A stretch of 64,000 nucleotides of DNA, from the NCBI GenBank assembly GCA_945643635.1, contig CALZFC010000020.1, positions 4,608,501 through 4,672,500 of the forward strand, in the 5' to 3' direction. The position numbers and the translations under genes are program-made. This DNA is from Allodiplogaster sudhausi. Its lineage: Eukaryota > Nematoda > Chromadorea > Rhabditida > Diplogasteridae. The notes beneath the pieces were generated by a model. The model saw nothing but the letters and a program-made list of their open reading frames with translations, was not told the DNA's origin and did not search any database. Shown one piece after another: positions 54,718 through 64,000 of this stretch (position 1 is the first letter of the stretch; the number at the start of each line of letters is the position of its first letter).

Positions 54718-54806
54718 GTACCATCCCTCGTACGCTTGATCGAAATGAAATTAATTTTTTTGCATATTATATTTCATTCTTCTGGCAAAAGTACCATGGA
54801 TGGTAC

Positions 54807-55100
54807 TCAAAAGTAGAAAATGAACATCAGATTCATGTTTCTCGTCTCAACAAACATTATGGTTGAGTTTTCAGAACATAGTTTCCATTTTTGCCAGCTT
54901 TCGCCGAACAGCTCAAAATAGTCGAAACCTGTAGTCGATTTTTTTCGAAATTTCAAGATTTCTGAAACATGTACAGGTTTTGCTCTTTCATCGGTGGATA
55001 TATTATGTAACAGTCTCTGCTCTTTCAAATGGTTATGACCTTCTTGGCAATCGGGCTCACAAATGACCTGATAGTAGGCTTCGAAGGAGTTTTCGTACAT
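54807..55100 (-). CDS. 97-codon ORF in the right palindrome arm, unrecognised
   Basis: The reverse-complement counterpart of the left-arm ORF, with identical translation. The three base differences (an Arg AGG/AGA, the next-codon Leu CTT/CTG and an Ile ATT/ATC) are all third-position and silent. By contrast, the 62-codon frame nearer the outer end (55273-55461) differs from its partner at several residues. Confidence 0.3.
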   Translation of the reverse strand: MYENSFEAYYQVICEPDCQEGHNHLKEQRLLHNISTDERAKPVHVSEILKFRKKSTTGFDYFELFGESWQKWKLCSENSTIMFVETRNMNLMFIFYF

Positions 55101-56186
55101 TTATTTCGCCATCTATGCTCGTAAAAATGAAATTTCTTGACTTTTTGAGTACTTTTGAGTGGTATATCTTAAAAGAACTTCAAAGAATCATGGAATACCC
55201 ATTAATGGGTGCTAGATCTTTCAAAATGACAATTTTGAAATATTTTCCAAGAAATATTCAGTAATATCGCCTTCAACAGGCAACATTCAAATACATGTTC
55301 CCAAAAAAAGTATCCTCTGATTTTGGTAATAAAGCTATATATGACTCAGTTTTAGCTGCACTTTCTTTCAGTCTAAATATTATTTTGGAAATCAGAGTAC
55401 AAGACCCAGTAAGGTTCCAAAGAATACGTATTTGAACACCAGAAATTGGCCTAAAAGACAAAAAGTCAATTTTCGACCTTAAAACTTAATCTTTTTATGT
55501 ACAAATCATATACCATTTTGAAGAGCATAAAAAATGATATCGAATAGACTATTCAGTTTAAGAATTTATGAAGTTTGATTGATATCGTGGTTTGCAGCCA
55601 ACCCCGAAATTTGTTAAAAAACCGATATTCAAATGCAGATACCCAAAAAAAGTAATCGAGATTTTTCCTCTTAGAAACATATTATGTGTAGTTTTTCCTG
55701 CTCTTTCTTATGGATGATTCAGTTTTTTGTAAGCAATAATAATAAAAAAAGTTATTGTCTGAAAACCACACTTCAAAAAATTAAATTGGGCAAAAGTCAT
55801 AAAAATAATTTTTTCCGAAAATAGTCACCACGGACTTTTTTGTGCAGTTTTGAACAAGGAATCTAACATTAAAAAGATTTTTGAGAAATATTAAGGATAA
55901 CTTGAGATATGGTCTCCCAAAGTTTTGGAGCATTTCGACTTATAATTAAAAGAAAAATTTTTTTGAAAAAATTTTGAAAAAATAAACTTCGTTATGAACA
56001 CTATATGCATCCCTCATAATGTTTTCAAGGTTATAGAAACATGAAATTTTTCTAGGGCAGGCGCTCCTTGACCCTTACAGAGAGGTTCTCTTAAGCAGTG
56101 CTCTAAAGGCAGCAGAGCGACGAATGTATACCAACCGTTTAGGTTTACTGTACTTTCTTTCGTGCTGCACACTGTTTCTTTCCTCT

Positions 56187-56208
56187 CTCATCACTCTCTC
56201 TCTCTCTC

Positions 56209-56262
<54 letters not shown>
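56187..56262. repeat. (CT)n microsatellite
   Basis: A nearly pure CT run on the plus strand between the palindrome and the 3' end of the TBC gene. Confidence 0.95.
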
Positions 56263-56265
<3 letters not shown>

Positions 56266-56359
56266 GTCTCTAAAGCGGAACGGCTTGATTGAAAAAAGCA
56301 TACAGTACCCCTAGAAGATCGCAAGGTCTGCAATGTGTTGGAAGTGGATGAGAGAGTGT

Positions 56360-56836
56360 TCACATGCGAATAGGTTGATTGAGATGCCTGAGTCTCCGCG
56401 CCGTTCTATCGTCCCTTCTTCTTCGATACCTGGCCACGAGGGCATCGAGAGAGAAGCGCGCCTCGAAGAAGCCAGCCAGTCTCTCCTCGCTCAGAACACT
56501 CGCGCATAGCCGCTCCAGACTCAGTTCCCCGTCCACAGAGCTACAAGCAATAGTGTTTTTTCTTAATTTAATAATTAAAGTACGCTTGTAAGAAAACAGA
56601 ATGTTAAGATGAAAACTGAAACGGGATGATTGAGAGCAGCCGACCTGTGATTGGAAGACGCATCCTGAATAGTGCTCGGCGAGCCTTCTCTCAGAGCATC
56701 GGCCATGTCCTCGCGAAGCTTCTTCTCAGACTGGCTCAGCTGCAGGAGCAGTGTGCCTGCACAACAGGAAACGGATATGAGAGGAAGAAAGACAGCGACA
56801 CAGACAGAGAGAGAGAGAGTGAGTGAGAGAGAGAGA

Positions 56837-56927
<91 letters not shown>

Positions 56928-59900
56928 ATAAAACCAGGCATGATCAGCAACCGACCAACGACAGCAAGAGCACAGAATAAGTCCTTGTCAGTCTGCTGCG
57001 ACTCTGCCATGTCGTAGATGCATTTCCAAAGTTGGATGAATTGCAGCTGAAGTACGAAACTGGACAGTGAACAGAGGCGAAAGAGAAAGAAAAGAGAACA
57101 AGAGAGAAAGAGAGAGAGAGAGAGAACGAGAGAGAGAGAGAGAGAGAGAGAGCGCGCGCGAGAGAGGAGAGAGCGAGAGATAGAGATTAGAGAAAGATAA
57201 TCTAAAGTAATTTAAGCAGTAACTGATTAATCGGAGGAGTCTAAAGAGATATAGATAGACCTGATTAATTGGAGGCATCGCCTGAATCTCTTCACGCCTC
57301 AGTGAAGCGTCATCCAACTTGAGCGCCTCGAGATTGTCGACCAATGAGAACGACGAAGACGGTGAATCTTAATAAAAAAAAACTTACTTTTTAAATTGAT
57401 GTAATTGAGCGACAACGGTATCTCAAACCGAAATCTAGGTACTGTAGATAAGGATAATGCACGACGAACCCCGCAAGGAGTCGATGACCCTGGCATCCGC
57501 GCCTTCTTCGATTGCAATCTCTACTCCCTGGCACTCAAGTATACTCGGCTGAAGAGGAAACCAGTTTGTAAGATAAGCAGTAGTGCCACAAACTATTCAC
57601 AAGATATTTCTATAAACAGACCTCAGAGCTGGCTGAGCTCTTGGCAGCCATGAGCTCGAGCAGCGACGACGCTTCGTCGTTGAGATTCGTGGCCACAGAA
57701 GAGGATGATGTCATGGTCGGGCAGTTCTCTCCCGAGGTCGCAGACTCGTGACGGCGAGGAGGGGCAGGGGAACCGACGATGTGACAGGCCTCCAGAGCCT
57801 CTTCCACTTTTTCCTCCTCGTCATCTATCGTTTGGAGATATGTCACTGTTAGATGAAGGAAGAAGACAAGGGGGAGAAAAGAAATAAGAAATGAATCCAA
57901 CCATTCCGACTCGGCATCTCAGCCATGTCTGTCTCGACGAAGGCGGGCGGCAGATGGCACTTGAAGAGAAGAGTGAGCTTAGTCACGGCATCCCCCTTCA
58001 ACAGCTGAGAGAGAGCAACGGACACCGTTCGGAAGGTCAGCACTCCGCACTCCGCATTGTCGAGCAGCTGCAACAGGAAACTCAATCTCATTTCAAAAAT
58101 TATATTATAGTTGTCACATCGTTTAAATTCCATTTATCTGGGATTTGGGGTGTAGATAAAATCAAAATTACTGAACAAATAATTGAATATTAAAGAGCCA
58201 TGTAAAATAGAAAAAAGAGCCCATTTCCGTACCCGGAACAGCCGCACGAGCAACAACTCGCTCATCCGCCATGGAGCCAACCCGTGCAGCAGTTGGGCGA
58301 ACAACTCGTAGTCGAGGCGGTACTGGAGAGAGTGAGAAAGAGAGAGATAGAGAGCAAGGGAGTGAAACGAGAAAGAGAGAGAGAGGTTAAGAAAAGTGAT
58401 ATGAAAATAGTAATGTGGCAATAATATGTTGTGATGAAGAAATAACGTGAAAGTACCTGTGACTGGCTGCTCTGGCTGCATGGATGAGCAGTGGGCTTCT
58501 CAGTGGTGGCCGAGGTGAGAGCAGTGGGTTGCACTCCCTTTAGGAGATGTTCTTCTTTGATGAAGGAGTAGAGAAGCTCCACTCGTCCGCAGTGAACAGA
58601 CACTCGCTCCCCACGCTCTTCAGGATTGATCGCTTCTGGCTGTCCTCGAACGATTGCACCACCTGCACGAAGAGAATCCCTCTCTCCCTCGTCCTCCTTC
58701 TCACTCTCTCCTCTCTCCCACTCACTTTTAAGCGATGCTTGAGACGCAACTCTTTCACTTGCTCATTCGTGAATGACAAGGCAAAATGTTGATACGAGTT
58801 TTCGAGCAGCCTACTGACAGGAATCTAGTGCAAGAAATAGATTAGAAAACGAAGGAAGAAATATTCAGAAAAAAGTGGCAAAAATCTCCAATTGAGGTTC
58901 TCCTCTATTTCATCATTTAATCCATTTCCAGATACGCCTCTATCGGTGCCTTATGAGTGAGAGATGTCTTGAAGTCTTCGTGAATCGCCCTCCCCTCCAG
59001 AATCTTCGCCCACCTTTCCCCCACTGTCGTCGTGGGTGTCTGTAATACGGCGAGCGTAATCGGAGAGAGCAACAAGAACTTGTCCGTTGTCGTCTGCCGC
59101 ACAAATCACGGCCTCATTCTCTCGCAACATCTCCAGAGCCACTTGGAACATCAGCTTAAGAGATATTACATTTCTTAAACATCTAAATTGTTTATTTTAT
59201 GAGGGAAAGTAAAAAAAAAGAACACGTATACCTTTCCAATTCAAGACTACACAAAGTACAGTTTCTAACTCTGGCTTTCTCGTAGAAGAACAAATCGATA
59301 ATGCGGACGGCAGCATCGAGAGGAACAGCGGAGAGGAAGACGGAGAGAAACCAAGACAGAGCGACCATCTCATCCAGACCGAGCCGGCCAAGCTGGACTG
59401 ACACCGACGGCAAAGAACGCTCCACCAACTCGGAGAACACTCCTCAAAACATCACGCGTGTGCTTTCGCCTGCCTATTTTCATTTTCTTCTCGTTTTCTT
59501 CTATCAACGATAAGCATGAGAGAATGGCTTATGAGAACTGTTTGAAAAGGAAAACTGAAAACAGCAAAAAGAGGAATCGGTTCGTCTGAACATGTTATAC
59601 TCTTAGGATTGAAGCATCTCTATTATAGAAAAAAAGAACACATATCTTACCTTGGTCGACTAGGGCACCGACAATTTTAGTGTTATAATAGTCCGGGAGG
59701 AGCCGTTCGCAAACGGCGAACAACAGCCAAAATGCCTCCTCCTCAGAGGCGAAGAGCAAAAGAACCGAACCGACTATGTTCATGGCTTGGCAATACCCTG
59801 CAAGAGGGAACACGTAAGCGGATATTGTGGCATTACTTAAGCGTACAACCCTTACAATTGTTGATCAATAAGATGCAGCCTTCTCTTATTTCTGTATAAT

Positions 59901-60858
59901 ATTATAATATTCAACTTTCTTTTATGTAAGATACCGGGTATTAGTAAAATAATAATGAACCTATGCTTGCGTTGCGGAAGGAGTAGGCAGTGAGAATACG
60001 ACGAAGCGAGTCTATTCCCTTTCGTTGCTGGAAGGCAGGGTGTTCGGGGAGACTTCTGGAAAGATGGAAACATTAGGATAATATAGTCCGATAGAAAGCA
60101 TCAGATCGAGATATGAACCGAAAGAGACACAAACCGATGGAGATCACGCTCGATCTCCTCGAGTGCAATATTCCAGACGCCCTTGTGCTTCTCGAGAAGT
60201 CGTGTGTAATAGCCTTGATTCAGTGACATCTCTGCAGCTGCACCAGAACACACCATCCACATCTGGAGAAGGATTGCTCTTACCATATCACAAAACTTTC
60301 ATCTCTAATGCTTACACCCTTCATATTTCCTACTGGGATGACCATTTCAGCTCAAATGACTCTCAGGGCAAGAAGAAAAGCGACCTCTCTCCTCCGGCGA
60401 AGAGGGAGTCCCTCAAGGAGAAGTCGATGGAGATTGACGTTGCGGTACATCGTGCAACCGGAGCCGTACTCCGACAGGTGCTGCTCCCATTTCTTCGCCA
60501 GCTTCTCGTCCACATCCGTCGCGAATGGGAACTCCTTTACGAGCGGCTCGCTCAGGGCGCCGATGCTGTCCAGGCTCTGTAGCAGAGGAGGCACTGGCAA
60601 GAACTTTCAACAAATAAGTCTTTAAAATAAGAAGAAAAAATTAAATAAATAAATAAGATTATAACTAAAAAATCTACATAAGAAGAAGGAACCAACGATA
60701 ACAGGTGGTGCAAGCGACTGCTGAATGTGGAACTGGTGGAGAAAGGATGTGATCTTGGATTGGACACGATCTCGATCAGCAACACTTGTGAAGAGGACGG
60801 CACCATTCAAGGAAGACGGTGATGAGAAGTAGAGAGGGAAATATTATGGAAAAGGAAA

Positions 60859-60898
<40 letters not shown>

Positions 60899-61066
60899 TG
60901 AGAGAGAGAGAGTGAGCAAAAGAGAATCTCCAAAGAAGAACCTGTGCTTGCAAGCAGATCAGCACACCGGGTCCCTCTCCTTGGCTGGCTCGGCACTCAT
61001 CTACACTCGTTATCTCGGAGATGGGAAGAATGATTGTGACCAAGCGATCAACCTTAACGAACCCAA
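56360..61066 (-). CDS. TBC1D8/TBC1D9-like Rab GTPase-activating protein, N-terminally incomplete, with two defects
   Basis: TBC proteins stimulate GTP hydrolysis by Rabs on membranes. Eighteen minus-strand exons: 61066-60942, about 60808-60697, 60603-60385, 60262-60135, 60055-59961, 59797-59651, 59442-59270, 59154-59014, 58824-58726, 58662-58457, 58322-58233, 58067-57902, 57845-57622, 57548-57470, 57367-57261, 57046-56935, 56756-56645 and 56540-56360 (TGA), about 830 residues. The first two give the end of a GRAM domain. The TBC domain follows, with the arginine finger in '[15 protein letters not shown]' and the glutamine finger in 'GYCQAMN', then '[18 protein letters not shown]'. EF-hand-like and C-terminal regions match the family order. 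Oddities: exon 2 has no AG acceptor, and exon 58662-58457 needs one extra base near 58582 to keep frame. The N-terminal GRAM region is not identified in the window. Confidence 0.85.
56839..56926. repeat. Compound (AT)n-(AG)n microsatellite in a TBC-gene intron
   Basis: About 46 bp of pure AT dinucleotides pass directly into about 40 bp of pure AG. The tract lies in the intron between 56935 and 56756 of the TBC gene, with polypyrimidine on the transcribed sense strand. Confidence 0.95.
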
Positions 61067-61654
61067 CTACGGTAACCGAGAATTAACTTTGTTTAACTGT
61101 AGTTATCACTGTTTACTTCTTTTTAAGTTACTGGAAAACTTTGATTTTGAAAAATCAGTAATTAGTCTGATGTGAATACCATCATCCATTACAACAACTC
61201 GGAGATATGTAGTGTTGATCTATTAACTCTATTGACAATTAAATAAAAGCGATGAGGATACAAAATTTATTGACTGCACTTGGCGACAACAAATTACAAA
61301 CAACAAAGAATAAGATACTATTTAAAACATATTGTATACAATTTAAAACAGAACAGATAAAATAATGAACAGAAACCCAAGGAGTGGATGGAAAAGATAG
61401 TTCTAAATGGATGAACAAGACGATACGGTTCGATACGGTTCACAAGATGTTCAATAGAACTAGTAAAATAATAAAGTGGGAATCATGAAAGGCGTCTGCT
61501 TGCTGAGTTCCCCCTGTCTGAACTGAATTAAAACTATTGCAAAGAATCCTAAAAGGCGCAATCAGTAATTTATTCAAATCATAAGTAATTTGGTATCATC
61601 GTACACAATACCAACAATTTAAATAGACATATTATGCACTTCTACGGGAATAAA
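61067..61654. other. Gap upstream of the visible TBC exons, no gene seen
   Basis: AT-rich unique sequence between the first recognisable TBC exon and the stop of the PaREP1-like gene. The exon at 61066 needs an upstream exon (it begins in phase 1 after GTAG and has a stop just before), but I find none here. The missing N-terminal exons may lie beyond the PaREP1-like gene or be lost. Confidence 0.5.
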
Positions 61655-62566
61655 TTACACAAAGACTGAGTAAGCACACTTGAAAAGAGAACCACCAAGA
61701 TTAATAGAATGTGATTCCTTGGTAATTACAACGTTTGGATTGTTTCCGGAAATGAAAGCCTTTTCGAATTCGACCCAAAGGCTTTTGCGATCAAAGGCTT
61801 CAAACTTGCCTACGAACTTCTCAACATCGCAGATTATTTGAGCATATTCGCTCGCGCGAAAATTGGAAGATCCATAGACGTCTCGGTGCATCCTGAGCTT
61901 GTTTATACTACATATACGAGAAATAAAAAGTATCAAAACTTTTTTAACCAAAATTAAATGAATAGGAAATTATAATAATAAATCGATTATGCATTAAAGT
62001 GTATAAACTTGAACAACTTACTTTTCTGCATTTGTCCAACTGTCGTGCAAATGCCAGAAGATGTCGTCGGATAACTCTGCATGTTTAATCGCAAATCGTA
62101 CGAAGAACTTGAGCGAGTTGTGAAACTTCAGATCGACACCTCAAACATTCAGATTAATACTTCAAAGAATTATGCGACTTCAGATCCATACCTCCAGAAG
62201 TCAGATATAATTCCTTGACTGCGTATACGGCAGCAAACCATAACTTCTCAGCGGTCTGAACGAGGTCCGGAGGAGAAAGAGATAAATAGTGACGGGCTTT
62301 AGTGATGAAAGTCGACGCGTTGTACTTCTCCATTTCTTCCTGAAAACGAAATAGATAATTTCAAAAATGTGTTTGTTAACTCATAGTTTTATTTTCAGAA
62401 AGCTTATTAGCATTCATTAAAAAAGCAAAATAAACCATACCTTGGACTCCCAACTTTCCAAGCTGTCGACAGTAATGTTCTCCTTGAACTTCTCCCGGAC
62501 GTCGTCAAAATCGGCATCATTCACACAAATCAGCTCGCGACCATCAACCAAAAACTTTTTCGGCAT
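61655..62566 (-). CDS. PaREP1/HEPN-like domain protein, complete, 4 exons
   Basis: Exons 62566-62441, 62339-62192, 62139-62022 and 61892-61655 (stop) close in phase to give 209 aa. The central part (about residues 45-160) resembles the archaeal PaREP1/PaREP8 helical domain, a member of the HEPN-type superfamily: an A-x-KLWFAAVYAVKEL helix, 'KFHNSLKFF', then 'NAEKMHRDVYG', matching the family's SH...L..F and A..LH..xY pattern. Function is unknown; HEPN domains elsewhere include RNases and scaffolds, but no canonical RxxxxH site is obvious here. AATTTCAG directly before the ATG (62570-62571) looks like a trans-splice acceptor. It is divergently arranged with the gene at 63140. The assignment is from motif memory. 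Confidence 0.7.
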
Positions 62567-63139
62567 GATCTGAAATTAAAATTTTAGTTACTAAAGATGA
62601 ACGAAAAATACAAATATTTGGTTTGAAGCGACTAGATAGTAAAACATTTAGAGAGAGGAAATTCAATCAAAGATAAATGAAATAGCAAAAATAGTTAGGG
62701 TTAACGTTCCCTCTAAAAAGAGCTCTAATGGATGAGCATGATGTTGGCGGCAGTTTGTAAAGTTCATCCGTTCATCTCGTTCATCTGTTGTAAAGTTCAT
62801 CTTTGTAGATTTCACCACGCAACATCTTATTGTAAAGTTCATCTTGCCTTAGAGTGCACCAAAATACGCAATTCTTGGCGCTTCACTATTTCAGAATTCT
62901 TTCATTCTTTAAACGTGACTGGCTTGCATGTTCGTGTTGTTAAAGCTTGTTAAAGTGTTGGTGTGTACTTAAATGAGCAATAAAACCCTTCAGTTGTGTT
63001 TATTATAGTTCCTTGCCGAATAATGGAAGAGGACGATAGTCTCTTTTCACCAGTCAGAGCAAAGCGGACATTTGATGAATTTATAACGCCTTCGAGAGCA
63101 GTTGAAGGATTAGTTTGCTGACAGAAATTCCTATTTATC
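62567..63139. promoter_or_regulatory. Divergent upstream region with three 'TGTAAAGTTCATC' repeats
   Basis: The 13-base word TGTAAAGTTCATC occurs at about 62756, 62789 and 62831, with extra GTTCATC copies between. This lies between the start of the minus-strand PaREP1-like gene and the plus-strand gene that follows, so it could act on both. A role in transcription is inferred. A small open exon (63023-63100) starting 'MEEDDSLFSPVRAKRTF' also lies here; see the next entry. Confidence 0.4.
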
Positions 63140-63974
63140 ATGACGATAAGTGCTTTCAGGCAGTTTGGAAGGTGGAACGATGATTTGTTTGGTGTAGATG
63201 AAAACGGCCTAGATGAGAGGTAATAGATATCCTCGTGAGATATATTGGTAAGATATTATTTTAGCCTTTTTCTGGCTGATCAGTCGAGAAACGTGAGTGC
63301 AGACGACAGTTCGCCGTTTCTGGATTCTACTTACATGAAGGATGCTGAAGGAAACATCTGCTACAGAGGTCACGACCTCAACAGGAATAAGTATCTTCGT
63401 TGTCTTGGAAAGAAGTAAATATTTTGACTTTCCCATAATACAATCGTGTTAATTTTCATGTGAATGTGTTCGTTCTCAGAGTCGATGTGAATTTGATCAA
63501 CAATGCTTCCCCTTCCTTACCACCACCTTCTGGGGAGAATGATGCGTATCATTATCTTGTTGAAATAACCGATGATAAATTGGCAAACGACTCAGCTGGG
63601 CCTTGGAATCAGCACGGAGGTTTGCAACATCTGACTTTATGGGCGCCAGGTAAAATGGGCGCTGTGTATCTGCTAATTGTTCAGCCACCCGTGCAAAGTA
63701 TGAAAGATTCATGGCAATGAAAATTGACTCGGAATTCGTCCACGATAAAGCCGGTCGTTTCGTTCACCACTCTCGAAAGTGGATAAAACCAACGCTGCCT
63801 CGTCTTCAGAAGAAGGTGTACATTTATCTTTATGTATGTAACTTTTAATGCGATCTATGAATGCAGATTCATTTTCTGGAAGATGAAGAGGGATCTCCAT
63901 TTGGTGGCTACGCGATCATCTCTTATGTGTACACAGAGTCCGGAAATTTACTTGATGTCTCGTCGTGCAAGCCG
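63023..63974 (+). CDS. Unrecognised multi-exon gene, 5' part only (runs off the window)
   Basis: Five plus-strand exons join in phase: 63140-63219 (with an in-frame ATG at 63140), 63289-63414, 63480-63649, 63685-63815 and 63867-63974, the last before a GTATGA donor. The translation is well mixed: 'FRQFGRWNDDLFGVDENGL', 'DSTYMKDAEGNICYRGHDL', a Pro-rich 'SPSLPPPSGEND', 'FMAMKIDSEFVHDKAGRF' and 'FLEDEEGSPFGGYAI'. I do not recognise a family. A further open exon at 63023-63100 may be the true first exon, but it joins only through an implausible 24-nt GT...AG gap (63101-63124) or an unseen alternative. The gene continues past 64000. Confidence 0.65.
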
Positions 63975-64000
63975 GTATGATCATCTCAAGCACCTCGATG

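Larger units (their letters stand above)
53415..56101. repeat. Large inverted repeat (palindrome), arms about 1.3 kb, 71-bp spacer
   Basis: The left arm (53415-54726) and right arm (54798-56101) are reverse complements over their whole length with few mismatches and a 12-bp indel near the outer ends. The arms begin at 'CACTTTAAGAGAG' and end at the complementary 'CTCTTAAGCAGTGC'; the inner ends are 'GAGTACCATCC' and 'GGATGGTACTC'. There is no transposase, and I see no convincing target-site duplication. It may be a foldback-type element or an inverted duplication of a sequence of unknown origin. Confidence 0.95.

Noticed and set aside
63101..63124. A 24-nt intron joining 63100 to 63125
   Set aside because: It begins GT and ends AG, but it is shorter than any plausible spliceosomal intron in a nematode.

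Overview
The window looks like nuclear DNA of a chromadorean nematode. It carries a cuticle collagen with the nematode N-terminal block and the C-terminal '[11 protein letters not shown]' signature, small multi-exon genes with many introns, trans-splice-like acceptors just before start codons, a divergent neuropeptide-type GPCR, and abundant (CT)n/(GA)n microsatellites. I cannot name the species; the high intron number and lax splice donors would fit a diplogastrid-like nematode, but that is a guess.

Layout. 1-2.8 kb: low-complexity DNA with the possible last two exons of an unrecognised minus-strand gene. 2.8-5.2 kb: nine phase-consistent minus-strand exons of an NF-YB (nfyb) gene, including the whole histone fold. 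5.2-30.1 kb: a tandem satellite of about 1.2 kb monomers (21 unit starts). It begins 12 bp before the splice acceptor of the NF-YB histone-fold exon and ends just before a candidate first exon at 30.1-30.3 kb, so it appears to fill a roughly 25 kb first intron. 30.9-33.3 kb: a complete 8-exon adenosine kinase gene (minus, 343 aa). 34.0-34.9 kb: a relic zone with a tRNA-like sequence, a broken Maverick/Polinton-type protease fragment and an imperfect direct repeat. 35-43 kb: mostly pyrimidine microsatellites. 43.25-49.2 kb: an 11-exon plus-strand class A GPCR (442 aa) with an antisense LINE fragment in one intron. 51.1-52.6 kb: a 2-exon cuticle collagen (393 aa) with TATA box and poly(A) signal. 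53.4-56.1 kb: a near-perfect 2.7 kb palindrome. 56.4-61.1 kb: the minus-strand gene of a TBC1D8/TBC1D9-like Rab-GAP, N-terminally incomplete here and carrying two defects. 61.7-62.6 kb: a PaREP1/HEPN-like 209-aa gene (minus). 63.1-64.0 kb: the 5' exons of an unrecognised plus-strand gene that runs off the window.

Exon boundaries were worked out by hand from GT/GC-AG sites, reading-frame phase and remembered family alignments. For adenosine kinase, the GPCR, the collagen, the PaREP1-like gene and the nine NF-YB exons, all phases close exactly. The genes do not form one pathway. Adenosine kinase and NF-YB lie in tandem on the same strand about 0.56 kb apart; the PaREP1-like gene and the terminal gene are divergent and share a 0.57 kb upstream region.

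The most unusual items are the satellite-filled intron with its mosaic A/B monomers and higher-order repeat, the palindrome whose internal 97-codon ORF differs between arms only at synonymous sites, and the TBC gene, which lacks any AG acceptor at one exon and has a one-base frameshift in another.
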